64,000 bases of DNA from Capitella teleta (lineage: Eukaryota; Annelida; Polychaeta; Capitellidae). The notes beneath the pieces were generated by a model, which saw only the letters and a program-made list of their open reading frames with translations, did not search any database and was not told the DNA's origin. Every line of letters begins with the position of its first letter. The stretch's first letter is position 1. A program made the translations under genes and the position numbers. The stretch is from positions 7,898-71,897 of the forward strand of contig KB297016.1 of the NCBI GenBank assembly GCA_000328365.1. Direction: 5' to 3'. Of the stretch, positions 50,880 through 64,000 are shown piece by piece.

Positions 50880-53800
50880 CTACTTGAGTTCGTTGGCAGC
50901 GTCCTGGGCCTTCTTCAGCCTCCTGCCAGCCAAGCGAGCGTTCGCACGAGCCACACGCAGAGTGCAGTAAGCGCTAAACTTCTTGTCGGCAGCGGTGACG
51001 GCGCGAGCCTTGGGGAGTGGGGGCGAGTACTTGATGGGCATGATGGGGCCCTTGTGCTGGGTGGCCACCTTCATCTCCTCCTCGGTGGCATCTCCCTTCT
51101 TGGGTGCGGACGCCTTCCTTGGGAAGAGGATCAGCTTGGATTTGTACTCCTTCAGACGCTGCACATTATGCTGCAGAGACTCAACGGATCGGTTCTTGCG
51201 ACGGTGGTCAACAGAGATGCCGATCGAGCGGGCCTCTCTCTTGTTGATGCCAACAGCCTGTTAAAGAGAGAAAAACGTCAGAATTGGTGATCAGGCAGGT
51301 TCAAGACAAAATGTCATTGCAAATAATTACTGTTTCTCGCCAGTTAGGAGGAGCTCTTTCACGTGAAAGAACTCATTCCAACCACGGGAGAGTTCAGTGT
51401 ACACAGCCGGTACACGCCAGACCCCCAGAGAGAGGGGAAAGCAGTCAAGACTGTGATTGGAATGTTCAAGATTGCAAAATTTGATATTTGGAATAGAGAA
51501 AGCAATGTAATCCTTATTGAAGAAACTAATAACCCATTGATGGGATCACAGTGACCTCAGGAGGAAGTTCATCTAGGCTCAGATTGGACACAAGATCGAA
51601 CACTTGTGGTCCGCTGCGCCTCCGATGAGACAACCATTCAGTCACAAATCAACTGAATAACAACTACACCATGCAGATTATTAATCAACCATTTTAATTT
51701 ATTCAGAGCATGTCCCTGCCAAAACGAGTGGAGATAACACGGAAAGTCAGCGCCACACACCAAAGAGGCAGAATTTTATCTCCCAGGACAATTAAAACCC
51801 TCGTACATCACGAGTAAGAGAATCATAGGATAGAGTCCTGAATATAAATTCAAGCAACTGCAAATAAACTCTAAATTTCCACAAACGACCACTCGATAAG
51901 TTACTATAAGATTTTGTCGTTCGCTAAAATGTTACTGAAGACCCAGTGGAGGATAACAGTGACCGTAAGAGAACAATTAATCTTGGCTCTTTGAATAAAA
52001 ACACAATCAGGTCAAAAGATATTGTCCAGTTGTGGCGTTGGGAGCCTTGGAAATGGAGATCCATACAAATTATTATCAAACAGACACCGAGTTTATAACT
52101 TTAGATTTAAAAATTGTGTAAATGTTTCACATGCTAAAAAAGGAAGGCTTCTCATCAAATAGAAAATCCGCCTTGGCAGCAAATGATTTGCTTTTCACAG
52201 ATGGGAAAAGGCTGAAAAATGACCATGCTAGCATTTTCAGCGGCAAAGACTGTGGTTGATAGCAATGGAGCACCTCAACTAAGGCAAATACAACCACAGG
52301 ACTCGAGGAGCAGACACAAATTTAGAGAAACAAAATATAACGTCATGTGATCTCCCAAAATGTTACTGAAGAACCAGAAGAAGGAACACAGTGACCGTAA
52401 GAAGAGCATTTCATCTCGGCTCTTTGATAAAAACACAAAACAGGTCAATGGTGATTTTGTCCTGATGTGGCGTTGGGAACCGTTCAATATTAGGAAATTT
52501 TAAAACTTGAAAATCCAACTGGGCAACAAATATACACCGTTCAACTAAGTTCTAGTATTTAATAGAATGATGAAATATATGTTTCAAAAGCTAAAGAAGG
52601 AGGGTCCCTCACTGCGCAGAAGGTCCACCTTGGCAGCAATTGATTTGATTTTCACAGATGGGAAAAGGCTGAAAAATGACCATGTCTGCATCCTCAGCGG
52701 CAAAGACTGTGGTTGAGCAGTTCACCCAAAGTTTCACTATAACAGCTAGCAAAGTTGTACCATAAAATACCAGGCATAAGTGAATTAGAAGCCAAGCTAA
52801 AATAGGATTATGTCATTCCCTAAAATGTTACTGAAGACCCAGGAGGATAACAGTGACCGTAAGAGAACAATTAATCTTGGCTCTTTGAATAAAAACACAA
52901 TCAGGTCAAAAGATATTGTCCAGTTGTGGCGTTGGGAGCCTTGGAAATGGAGATCCATACGAATTATTATCAAACAGACACCGAGTTTATAACTTTAGAT
53001 TAAAAAATTGTGTGAATGTTTCACATGCTAAAAAAGGAAGGCTTCTCATCAAATAGAAAATCCGCCTTGGCAGCAAATGATTTGCTTTTCACAGATGGGA
53101 AAAGGCCGAAAAATGACCAGGCTAGCATTTTCAGCGGCAAAGACTGTGGATAAATCACAAATTAACTGTAAGTAAAGATAGATGGTGGATGCAGCTCAAT
53201 AGGTTTATAGTTCCTTGAAATGTTACTAATTATCCACAGAAAGGACTTCAGTGACCGTCAAGAAGAACTGCGTGTGATGCTTACTTTTGGCTCAGTTTTG
53301 AACACTTATGGCATTAGAGAAACCACACATGCCTTCGAAGTGCCGCATTTTGAATCTCCGTTTGAAGTACAATTTGAAATTAAATTAGCAATGACCAGTC
53401 AGTTATAAATACTGTTTCTCGCCAGTTAGGAGGAGCTCTTTCACGTGGAAGAACTCATTCCAACCACGGGAGAGTTCAGTGTACACAGCCGGTACACGCC
53501 AGACCCCCAGAGAGAGGGGAAAGCAGTCAAGACTGTGATTGGAATGTTCAAGATTGCAAAATTTGATATTTGGAATAGAGAAAGCAATGTAATCCTTATT
53601 GAAGAAACTAATAACCCATTGATGGGATCACAGTGACCTCAGGAGGAAGTTCATCTAGGCTCAGATTGGACACAAGATCGAACACTTGTGGTCCGCTGCG
53701 CCTCCGATGAGACAACCATTCAGTCACAAAATACCTTAACAACTATACAAATCAACAATCTCAGCAGTAAAGCTACCAACTTACAAAGCCAACAAAAGTC

Positions 53801-54308
53801 AGAAGTACATGCAATGGCAAACAATGCATTCATTACACACAATAAAGAGAAATTAAGCAGGAAGTTGTAGATTTGTAGTTCCTTGAAATGTTACTAATAA
53901 TCCACAGAAAGGACTTCAGTGACCGTCAAGAAGAACTGCGATTGGTGCTTGGTATTGGCTCAGTTTTGAACACTTATGGCATTAGAGAAACCACACATGC
54001 CTTCGAAGAGCCGCTTTGGAGTTAACTGAAAGACTGAAGTGATAAATGAACATCAATCTCACCTTAAGCTCCTCGTAGGTGAATCCTCTACCAGCTCTGA
54101 CCTGGGTCTGGTACCTGAAGGTAGGACAACGGACCATGGGCCTGATCGGGCCAGCAACGGGACGAGGTGCGATAGCAGCGGCTTTGGCAGCACGCAGAGT
54201 CCTTCTGCGGTCCTTACGGGCAGGCTGGGCGAACCAGGTCTTTACTCTCCTTTGCCAGTGCTTGTGAAAATGAGAGTTCGGAATCATTCCATTCCTTTTG
54301 GGCGCCAT
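50880..54308 (-). CDS. RPL13: 60S ribosomal protein L13 (eL13)
   Basis: Two coding exons, 54063-54308 and 50880-51257, phase 0 junction, giving 207 aa (human 211). Family landmarks: [19 protein letters not shown] start, [60 protein letters not shown] and the basic C-terminus. It binds 25S/28S rRNA in the large subunit. An in-frame ATG at 54329 exists but the start at 54308 fits the family and has the context ACCATGG. A splice acceptor (TTTTGGCAG) just upstream suggests a 5'-UTR intron. A polyadenylation signal lies 18 bp after the stop (50857-50862 on the minus strand). The 2.8-kb coding intron carries the snoRNA array listed below. The gene is divergent from LARS2. Confidence 0.97.
51328..51455 (-). 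ncRNA. H/ACA-like snoRNA, family 3, copy 1
   Basis: 128 nt. 5' hairpin: lower stem CACAG/CTGTG, upper CCCC/GGGG. Hinge ACACTG (one off ANANNA). 3' hairpin: apical TCTTTC/GAAAGA stem extended by GAG/CTC, lower GTTGG/CTAAC and TCTC/GAGA. ACA at 51331-51333, 3 nt before the end. Near-identical to 53410-53537. Confidence 0.6.
51503..51626 (-). ncRNA. H/ACA-like snoRNA, family 1 type A, copy 1
   Basis: 124 nt. 5' hairpin with long stem GGACCACAAG/CTTGTGTCC (one bulge) and lower AGGC/GCCT. H box AGATGA. 3' hairpin with CCCA/TGGG and ACT/AGT; ACA at 51506-51508, 16 nt beyond AGT. Shares GGTCACTG with types B-D. Near-identical to 53585-53708. Confidence 0.62.
51708..51840 (-). ncRNA. H/ACA snoRNA, family 4 (single copy)
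   Basis: The clearest unit, 133 nt. 5' hairpin: lower stem CAGGAC/GTCCTG, apical CTCGT/ACGAG. H box AGATAA. 3' hairpin: lower CTGCC/GGCAG, upper GTGG/CCAC. ACA at 51711-51713, exactly 14 nt beyond the upper stem, with 3 nt after it. All canonical H/ACA features are present. Confidence 0.77.
51912..52050 (-). ncRNA. H/ACA snoRNA, family 1 type B, copy 1
   Basis: 139 nt. 5' hairpin: lower GGCTC/GAGCC, upper ACAAT/ATTGT. H box AGATTA. 3' hairpin: lower TGTTC/GAACG, upper ACTG/CAGT; ACA at 51915-51917, 16 nt beyond CAGT. Pocket side ACGGTC just before ACTG is shared with types C and D. Confidence 0.7.
52120..52256 (-). ncRNA. H/ACA snoRNA, family 2, copy 1
   Basis: 137 nt. 5' hairpin: lower ACAG/CTGT, upper GCTGAAAATG/CATTTTTCAGC. 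H box AAAGCA, 16 nt beyond the upper stem. 3' hairpin: lower TGCT/AGCA, upper AAGGC/GCCTT. ACA at 52123-52125 followed by TTT. Confidence 0.74.
52343..52482 (-). ncRNA. H/ACA snoRNA, family 1 type C
   Basis: 140 nt. 5' hairpin: lower CGGTTC/GAGCCG (a G-U where type B has G-C), upper ACAAAA/TTTTGT. H box AGATGA. 3' hairpin: lower TCTTC/GGGAG, upper ACTG/CAGT. ACA at 52346-52348, 16 nt beyond CAGT. Confidence 0.7.
52577..52714 (-). ncRNA. H/ACA snoRNA, family 2, copy 2 (diverged)
   Basis: 138 nt. Same plan as 52120-52256. The 5' upper stem reads GCTGAGGATG/CATTTTTCAGC, where two A-U pairs have become G-U and the stem is kept. H-box region AAAATCA. The 3' apical part is rewritten (CCTT/GAGG, GGA/TCC). 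ACA at 52580-52582. Confidence 0.65.
52808..52944 (-). ncRNA. H/ACA snoRNA, family 1 type B, copy 2
   Basis: 137 nt, close copy of 51912-52050. H box AGATTA. The 3' lower stem is GTTCTC/GGGAAT (G-U and U-G pairs), different sequence on the 3' side but still paired. ACA at 52811-52813, 16 nt beyond CAGT. Confidence 0.7.
53014..53149 (-). ncRNA. H/ACA snoRNA, family 2, copy 3
   Basis: 136 nt, nearly identical to 52120-52256. One change in the 5' upper stem (CATTTTTCGGC) keeps pairing as G-U. H box AAAGCA, ACA at 53017-53019. Confidence 0.72.
53203..53346 (-). ncRNA. H/ACA-like snoRNA, family 1 type D, copy 1 (AUA end)
   Basis: 144 nt. 5' hairpin: CACTT/AAGTG and GGCAT/ATGCC. Hinge AAAGTA. 3' hairpin: lower AGTTCTT/AAGGAACT, upper ACT/AGT. 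The box 16 nt beyond AGT is ATA rather than ACA (53206-53208), a known tolerated variant or a decaying copy. Confidence 0.6.
53410..53537 (-). ncRNA. H/ACA-like snoRNA, family 3, copy 2
   Basis: 128 nt, near-identical to 51328-51455; one base differs in the apical part of the 3' hairpin. ACA at 53413-53415. Confidence 0.6.
53585..53708 (-). ncRNA. H/ACA-like snoRNA, family 1 type A, copy 2
   Basis: 124 nt, near-identical to 51503-51626, with H box AGATGA and ACA at 53588-53590. With 53410-53537 it forms the second copy of a duplicated block. Confidence 0.62.
53871..54013 (-). ncRNA. H/ACA snoRNA, family 1 type D, copy 2
   Basis: 143 nt, paralogue of 53203-53346. 3' lower stem AGTTCTT/AAGGAACT, upper ACT/AGT, and here the 3' box is a regular ACA (53874-53876). 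It ends about 50 bp inside the intron from the first RPL13 coding exon. Confidence 0.66.
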
Positions 54309-55474
54309 GGTGGGGCTGTGAGCTGCCAAAACAGAAAGAGGGTGAGAATACGTTCAACAAGGTTTAAGAGGGCTTGCAGACGGGGAGAAATAAATGCATC
54401 CGGTCATAATTAAAGGGTTAATGTAGCAAGAATATCAAGGAATGAACACGGTTTCAAGTTAACATGCTGACACGATTCATAAACATAGGAGATCAAATCG
54501 ACTGAGACCGAGTGTAGTATGAAAAATATAACAATTATAAGTCATCCACAAATCGGATCGGAAAAATATATACCTGAAGATATAAATGAATGTTTATGTA
54601 ATACAAATACTGTAATGTATGAGAGATATAGAGGTTAATATAGCAGATGTAGTCGGATATAAATTCATGATCATCGCAACTTCAAACCTTTTTCACGATG
54701 CCCAAGATAGAAAAGGAAACGGAAGCGGGTCGGATCGACCTCGGCAATTTCCGGTGGTTTCACGGAAACCGCCGAACTCTCATGCTCGCCGAAGAGTTCG
54801 GAAGACCTTGTCTGCTAGAAACGATTGAAAAATCCAAATGATGGAATAATATGCCCTAGCATTACCAACAAGTCACTCACAACAAACAAAAACTCATAAT
54901 TTTATTATCTAGGTATACATATTGATTTCATCGACTATTTGAAAAATTAAAAATTTGTCCGAATCGTTGTCATTGAGCGATAATAGAGATAATTCCCTAC
55001 TTCGAATTCATAATGATAATCATAAAGGTCTCTAGAGGTCTGTTCGTTTACAGGATTGCAATTATTTGACCTGACCTTGACCAACAGCAGCTAGAGAGTA
55101 AATTTTCTATAATATAAATTTCTGTCTCAGCCGACAAGTTCCAAGGACCAAAGACAAAATTCTTCAGTAGATCAAATTTGACAGCTACAAAACGCGACAC
55201 TATTGAAAGTAGAGCAACCTTTCAATCCCTTGGCTGCCGCTTTTTGCAAGGCGCACGCTGATTGGTCAATCAACACAACAACCCCAGGATGTCGCTAAAT
55301 GCACCATAAACTGGCATGCTGGGTTTATGGCACATTTCCACTGCGTCAGTGGTTTTGCCAGTCTTCTCTCTGCCAAAACTTTATTTCATCATCTTAATGA
55401 TCCTTATAATTTAATGTTCTGTCATGCATTCAAGCATCATTTAATAGAAATGCTGATTTTCTACACAGGCTGAG
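54309..55474. other. Divergent intergenic region, RPL13 / LARS2
   Basis: About 1.2 kb between start codons of two divergent translation genes. On the minus strand a pyrimidine-rich word near 54695-54715 (CTTCCGTTTCCTTTTC) could be the 5'TOP start of RPL13, which would put a 5'-UTR intron between there and 54318; this is inference. No other gene is seen. Confidence 0.45.
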
Positions 55475-60622
<5,148 letters not shown>

Positions 60623-62318
60623 ATTATTTTGACATTTTGTTTCTTTTATTATTATTTACAATAATTATGGTGAATTAACGAAGCAAGGATAATTTATTTT
60701 TATGGCATGATGTAATAAATAATAGTAATAACAAATTTAATATATTTACACAAAACACATGCAATTTAACGAACAATGACAGTTGGTGATGACCAAATTC
60801 AAATGTTTTTGTGTCACCTGCAATTGAATGAGAAAGAGAGGAAATTCGATACAGAAGAACAAGAGTAACAAAATCAAGAATATGTGAATGTAAGAAAAAT
60901 AGAAGGGGGTGGAGGGGGGGGGGAGAGAAAAAAATAGTTGTTATAGGCCAAGTAACAATATAACAATAGTTAGAGGAAATAACTTCAAATAAAAGGAAAA
61001 AATACAAGAATATTTGGTGTGATTGATATAATTATGTTAGTTTTAAACCAATGAATTTCAATATTTCAGATATTGAGGGACGATGAAAGGAAAGTTATGA
61101 ATGACGGAAGAACAGTTGAAACATTTTAATATTAAAATCAATAAAGCCTTCTGATGCACTTCATCTAGAAAGCATAAGAATAGTGAAATGCGTTAATTGA
61201 AGTGAATGCAGACGATGAATGCAATCTCAAACAGACAACTATATTAAAAAGTCAAAAGGGCAGAATGAAACAAAATTAAAGTCGTGTGACCAATGACCTT
61301 GTAATATGTTGTGCATGCATGTATTAATTTTAGATCTTTGGTGTGGCATCAAAGGAGTAATGGCTGAAACGGGTTAAAAGGAGATTGTTTGCATCCGATT
61401 TGGCCTCAACTCTCGAGTTGAGTTCAATGATCGCCTACTGGATTAGACCACCAGACCGTTATACATGTAGCATATGGTCCAAAACAGAGGTGAGTAGGCC
61501 ACTGGTGCAACTTGGCATCGAACCCTCTCACTTGAGGATGGAACTCTATATTACATTACATCTTTAGTTGTACTTATTCCTCTTCGAATATTCTATGTAA
61601 GAACTATAAATAATTACTTATATTAATTTAAGTGTCTGACCATTCGCATGAGATCGAGCCTGAGAGGTACGTGGTTAAACTTGAATGATCATGTATGAAA
61701 ATAATTTGTATGTATGCGCGCCATTTAATTCATTGCAAGGTTACTTGCGCAAAATTTATTTTATTATGTAGTTTGAAAAATATGGCACTCGATCTTCCTT
61801 AAATCCTTAATCGTACCTTTCTGACATACTACAGTGGACCGAGGTAAGCAGACCTCGTCCGATTTATCTGTGCTAAATCGTACCCAACGAAAAGCCAAGA
61901 TTACTCTTCTTAACACTGATCGATCATTCATAAAATCATTTAATCCCAATTTCAATGATGAAAATTGTCTGTTTTTAATTATTGCACAATTTTAATTAAA
62001 GATTCACGGAGTTTCGGGTTCAGACTCCAGGGCCGCCCGGAGTTCCGGTTGCGGCAAAAATCGCCCATAGTCCCGGAACCCACCGCCGGATTTTGTGCTC
62101 ACAAAAAAAAAAAAAAAAAAAAAAAAAATGTATCACCGATTCCATGTTATAGCAAGACATTGCGTAACACCTGATACGGCGAAGGCGAGTCAGGGGGAAA
62201 CAAACTAATAAGGACAGCGACCTGCGCGGACTCGGAAACTTCGAGCTTTGTGTCTTCAATTGATTGCGTAATCCCTCTGATCTCCTAATTGGCATTCGTG
62301 GCTTTTTAAAGAGGCGCT
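60623..62318. other. Gene-free stretch downstream of LARS2
   Basis: Contains the LARS2 polyadenylation signal, A-rich and G-rich tracts (60906-60923, 62102-62128) and no supported exon. Confidence 0.5.
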
Positions 62319-62660
62319 GAGGGGCACCGGATAGCTCAGTGGGTTAAACCGCTGACTACAATCCAATGCCGACCGTGGGGATCGAGGTCCCGGGTTCGAG
62401 ACCCGATCAGGCCACGGGCGTTATGATTGTGAATTACAATTGTAATTCTTCGGTGAATCTGCAGTGCTGCCCAACTGCATAACAAGGCGGGGCGCTGTGT
62501 ACTACTGTCTATGGTGGTATGCAGGATAAAGAACCCTTGGGATTTATCGTTAAGAGTAGGGGGAAACCCCGGTCCCGGGCCTTCTGTTCTGGCGCCCGTA
62601 TCACCCGAACGGGTTGGGTGGAGCCGTAAAACCCCAATCACAATCACAATCACAACACAA
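62319..62660 (+). mobile_element. tRNA-derived SINE, full-length, recent copy
   Basis: A box TAGCTCAGTGG and B box GGTTCGAGACC in the head, conserved body, and a tail of AATCAC repeats. The 14-bp word TTTAAAGAGGCGCT flanks it perfectly (62305-62318 and 62661-62674), which marks a recent insertion by LINE-type target priming. Confidence 0.92.
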
Positions 62661-62740
62661 TTTAAAGAGGCGCTCAAGTGTGAATGGGTTGATCACTTGT
62701 TTAATGACTAAGAACACTCGGAAGGAGTCGTCTACCTTAA

Positions 62741-62900
62741 AGGGAGGGAGAACTGGTTAAAAATGGACTTTGAGTCGTTATTTGATGCACCAAAAATGAT
62801 TCCTATGCCTGGCTTACACAAGGAATATCATCGCTAACGATTTCGCGGGAGATATATTGCTAATTAGGCGTGACGTCAAGAGCTGTGATGAAACACAATG
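62741..62900 (+). mobile_element. Kolobok-like element, copy 3 (truncated)
   Basis: Left end AGGGAGGGAGAACTGG preceded by TTAA (62737-62740). It matches the first 150-odd bp of 43757-44443 closely and then stops at GATGAAACACA. The right end is missing or internally deleted. Confidence 0.75.
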
Positions 62901-63198
62901 GGCCTAAAATAAAATTATTAAAATTGCATCCCTTGCATTGTTTCTAAACAACAAAAACAGAAAAATGATTTAACAGGGCGAGAGAAACCAGGCAGAGCGC
63001 AATAAAAACTTCAGTGATCACTAAACCATTCTATGATTCAAAAAAATATAGTAATATGACTATGATTAAAATGTCTATTCCCCATGGCACCTTGGGAAGT
63101 TCAAGTTGAATTCAGAGTTGACTGATCAGCACTGCGCGAATGTTGCGATTCTTGCGAATCAACATCAATTCACGCTCGCTTCAATTGACATATTGCAT

Positions 63199-63385
63199 TG
63201 TAGTGCCTCGTTCAAGCACCGTGAACAAATTCAGATGTCGAACAGTGATTGAGCAGATACGCTCAGGGATTCCCCAGGGGATCTCCCGTCTGCACTAACC
63301 GGTATATATACCAGGCATGCTCGTCAATAAAGACAGTGAATTCAGTAGAGCCCAATTGACTCGTGTGTTTCATTGAGCTCCTACA
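63199..63385. mobile_element. Solo LTR (retrotransposon fossil)
   Basis: A 187-bp block that starts TGTAG and ends CTACA, with the 4-bp word GCAT on each side (63195-63198, 63386-63389). Inside are a TATA-type word near 63300 and AATAAA near 63332, as in the promoter and polyadenylation parts of an LTR. No internal region or partner LTR is in the window. Ty3/Gypsy- or BEL-type is likely; it is a lone remnant. Confidence 0.65.
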
Positions 63386-63389
63386 GCAT

Positions 63390-64000
63390 AATTATTGTTT
63401 TATAATTTTTATGTGCAGCGATTTATTCAATTTTATAGGTCTAGTCCTCGATGTTTCAATACCATTCAGTGTTCATCACTATATATATAATTATTGTAAA
63501 ATAATAGCATTGCCCTCACTAATTCTCCGAACTGCATAGAATTTAGAAACCACAACTCGTCGATATTGTTTCGGCATCTTCCTACTTGGTGTTTGTAGTA
63601 TATCACACATGGCTTTCCATTTAATGCAGTTCATGTTTACATTATCGTCTGGTCATTCCTTTCATTAATTGAGCCAGCATTCCATGTGGTCAAAAAACGT
63701 AAATCATCCAATAGCGTAATCATCTACGTTCCTTGATGTGGTCACAGGTCAGGTCAGGTCAAAAGATTTCAGTCCTTTTATATCAGGACTCTGTAAAAAT
63801 AATAACGGGATTGTCCTCGGAGCAAGAGATTAAATAATAAATACAGAGTGAGATAACGAAAATTAAGATATATGTAAATCATAAGGAGATAACAAACATA
63901 AAATAAACATAACGATAAACGGAGCAACAAAGGTAAATAATGGAACAAAACAAAACAAAACAGAATAAATAAATAATTAAATAAATAAATAAATTGCACT
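63390..64000. other. AT-rich right end, no gene seen
   Basis: AT-rich sequence with A-rich simple repeats from about 63930. A short AGGTC tandem lies at 63748-63762. No supported feature otherwise. Confidence 0.5.

Noticed and set aside
51284-53870. Several 60-66-codon open frames in the RPL13 intron, two nearly identical
   Set aside because: They lie on the strand opposite to the host gene, inside the duplicated snoRNA units, and have no splice or protein-family support. Their duplication reflects the duplicated RNA units.
51258-54062. Box C/D snoRNAs in the RPL13 intron
   Set aside because: C (TGATGA) and D (CTGA) boxes do not occur at suitable spacing with terminal stems; the H/ACA layout fits much better.

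Overview
The window is nuclear DNA from an invertebrate animal. The genes are intron-rich, with GT-AG introns often 50-400 bp long. The proteins are clear metazoan orthologues (Gs-alpha, DNAJA2, prolidase, TMPPE, RPL13, mitochondrial LeuRS). The background is AT-rich, holds several kinds of small transposable element, and is unusually rich in the palindrome TACATGTA, as in many marine invertebrate genomes. The phylum cannot be fixed from the sequence alone. A 50-N scaffold gap lies at 41573-41622.

Layout, left to right. The first two coding exons of an SLC16-like monocarboxylate transporter (minus, running off the left edge). A complete DNAJA2-type Hsp40 gene (minus, 4773-7468, 7 coding exons). 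A small, unrecognised secreted-protein gene (minus, 8895-9908) with its own TATA box. Prolidase PEPD (plus, 10838-16173, 16 exons, 491 aa, all metal ligands present). A membrane-anchored JmjC/cupin-like 2-oxoglutarate oxygenase (minus, 17326-24314), whose 5.9-kb first intron has collected LINE, Tc1 and Kolobok-like insertions. TMPPE (plus, 24551-26673), head to head with the JmjC gene across about 236 bp. Gs-alpha (minus, 29855-42139, 11 coding exons). A repeat-rich interval (42.3-50.8 kb) with a Kolobok-like element, a SINE, a long ATT microsatellite and a CR1/L2-type LINE with a 684-codon ORF. Ribosomal protein RPL13 (minus, 50880-54308). Mitochondrial leucyl-tRNA synthetase LARS2 (plus, 55475-60622, 18 exons, 892 aa). 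A repeat-rich right end with a SINE, a truncated Kolobok-like copy and a solo LTR.

The most striking feature is the single 2.8-kb coding intron of RPL13. On the host strand it appears to be packed with 13 H/ACA-type snoRNA units of 124-144 nt in several paralogous families. Most show two hairpins, an ANANNA hinge and a 3' ACA placed 14-18 nt below the upper stem, and some stems vary by compensating or wobble changes between paralogues. Animal introns usually carry one snoRNA, so this is an unusual locally duplicated array.

Other points of interest are a cluster of four identical GCTATAAATAGC sites (MEF2-like or TATA-like) in a Gs-alpha intron, a palindromic CRE upstream of Gs-alpha, a near-perfect 50-60 bp palindrome at about 2.9 kb, TTAA- and TA-flanked DNA transposons, and three tRNA-derived SINEs each with a visible target-site duplication.
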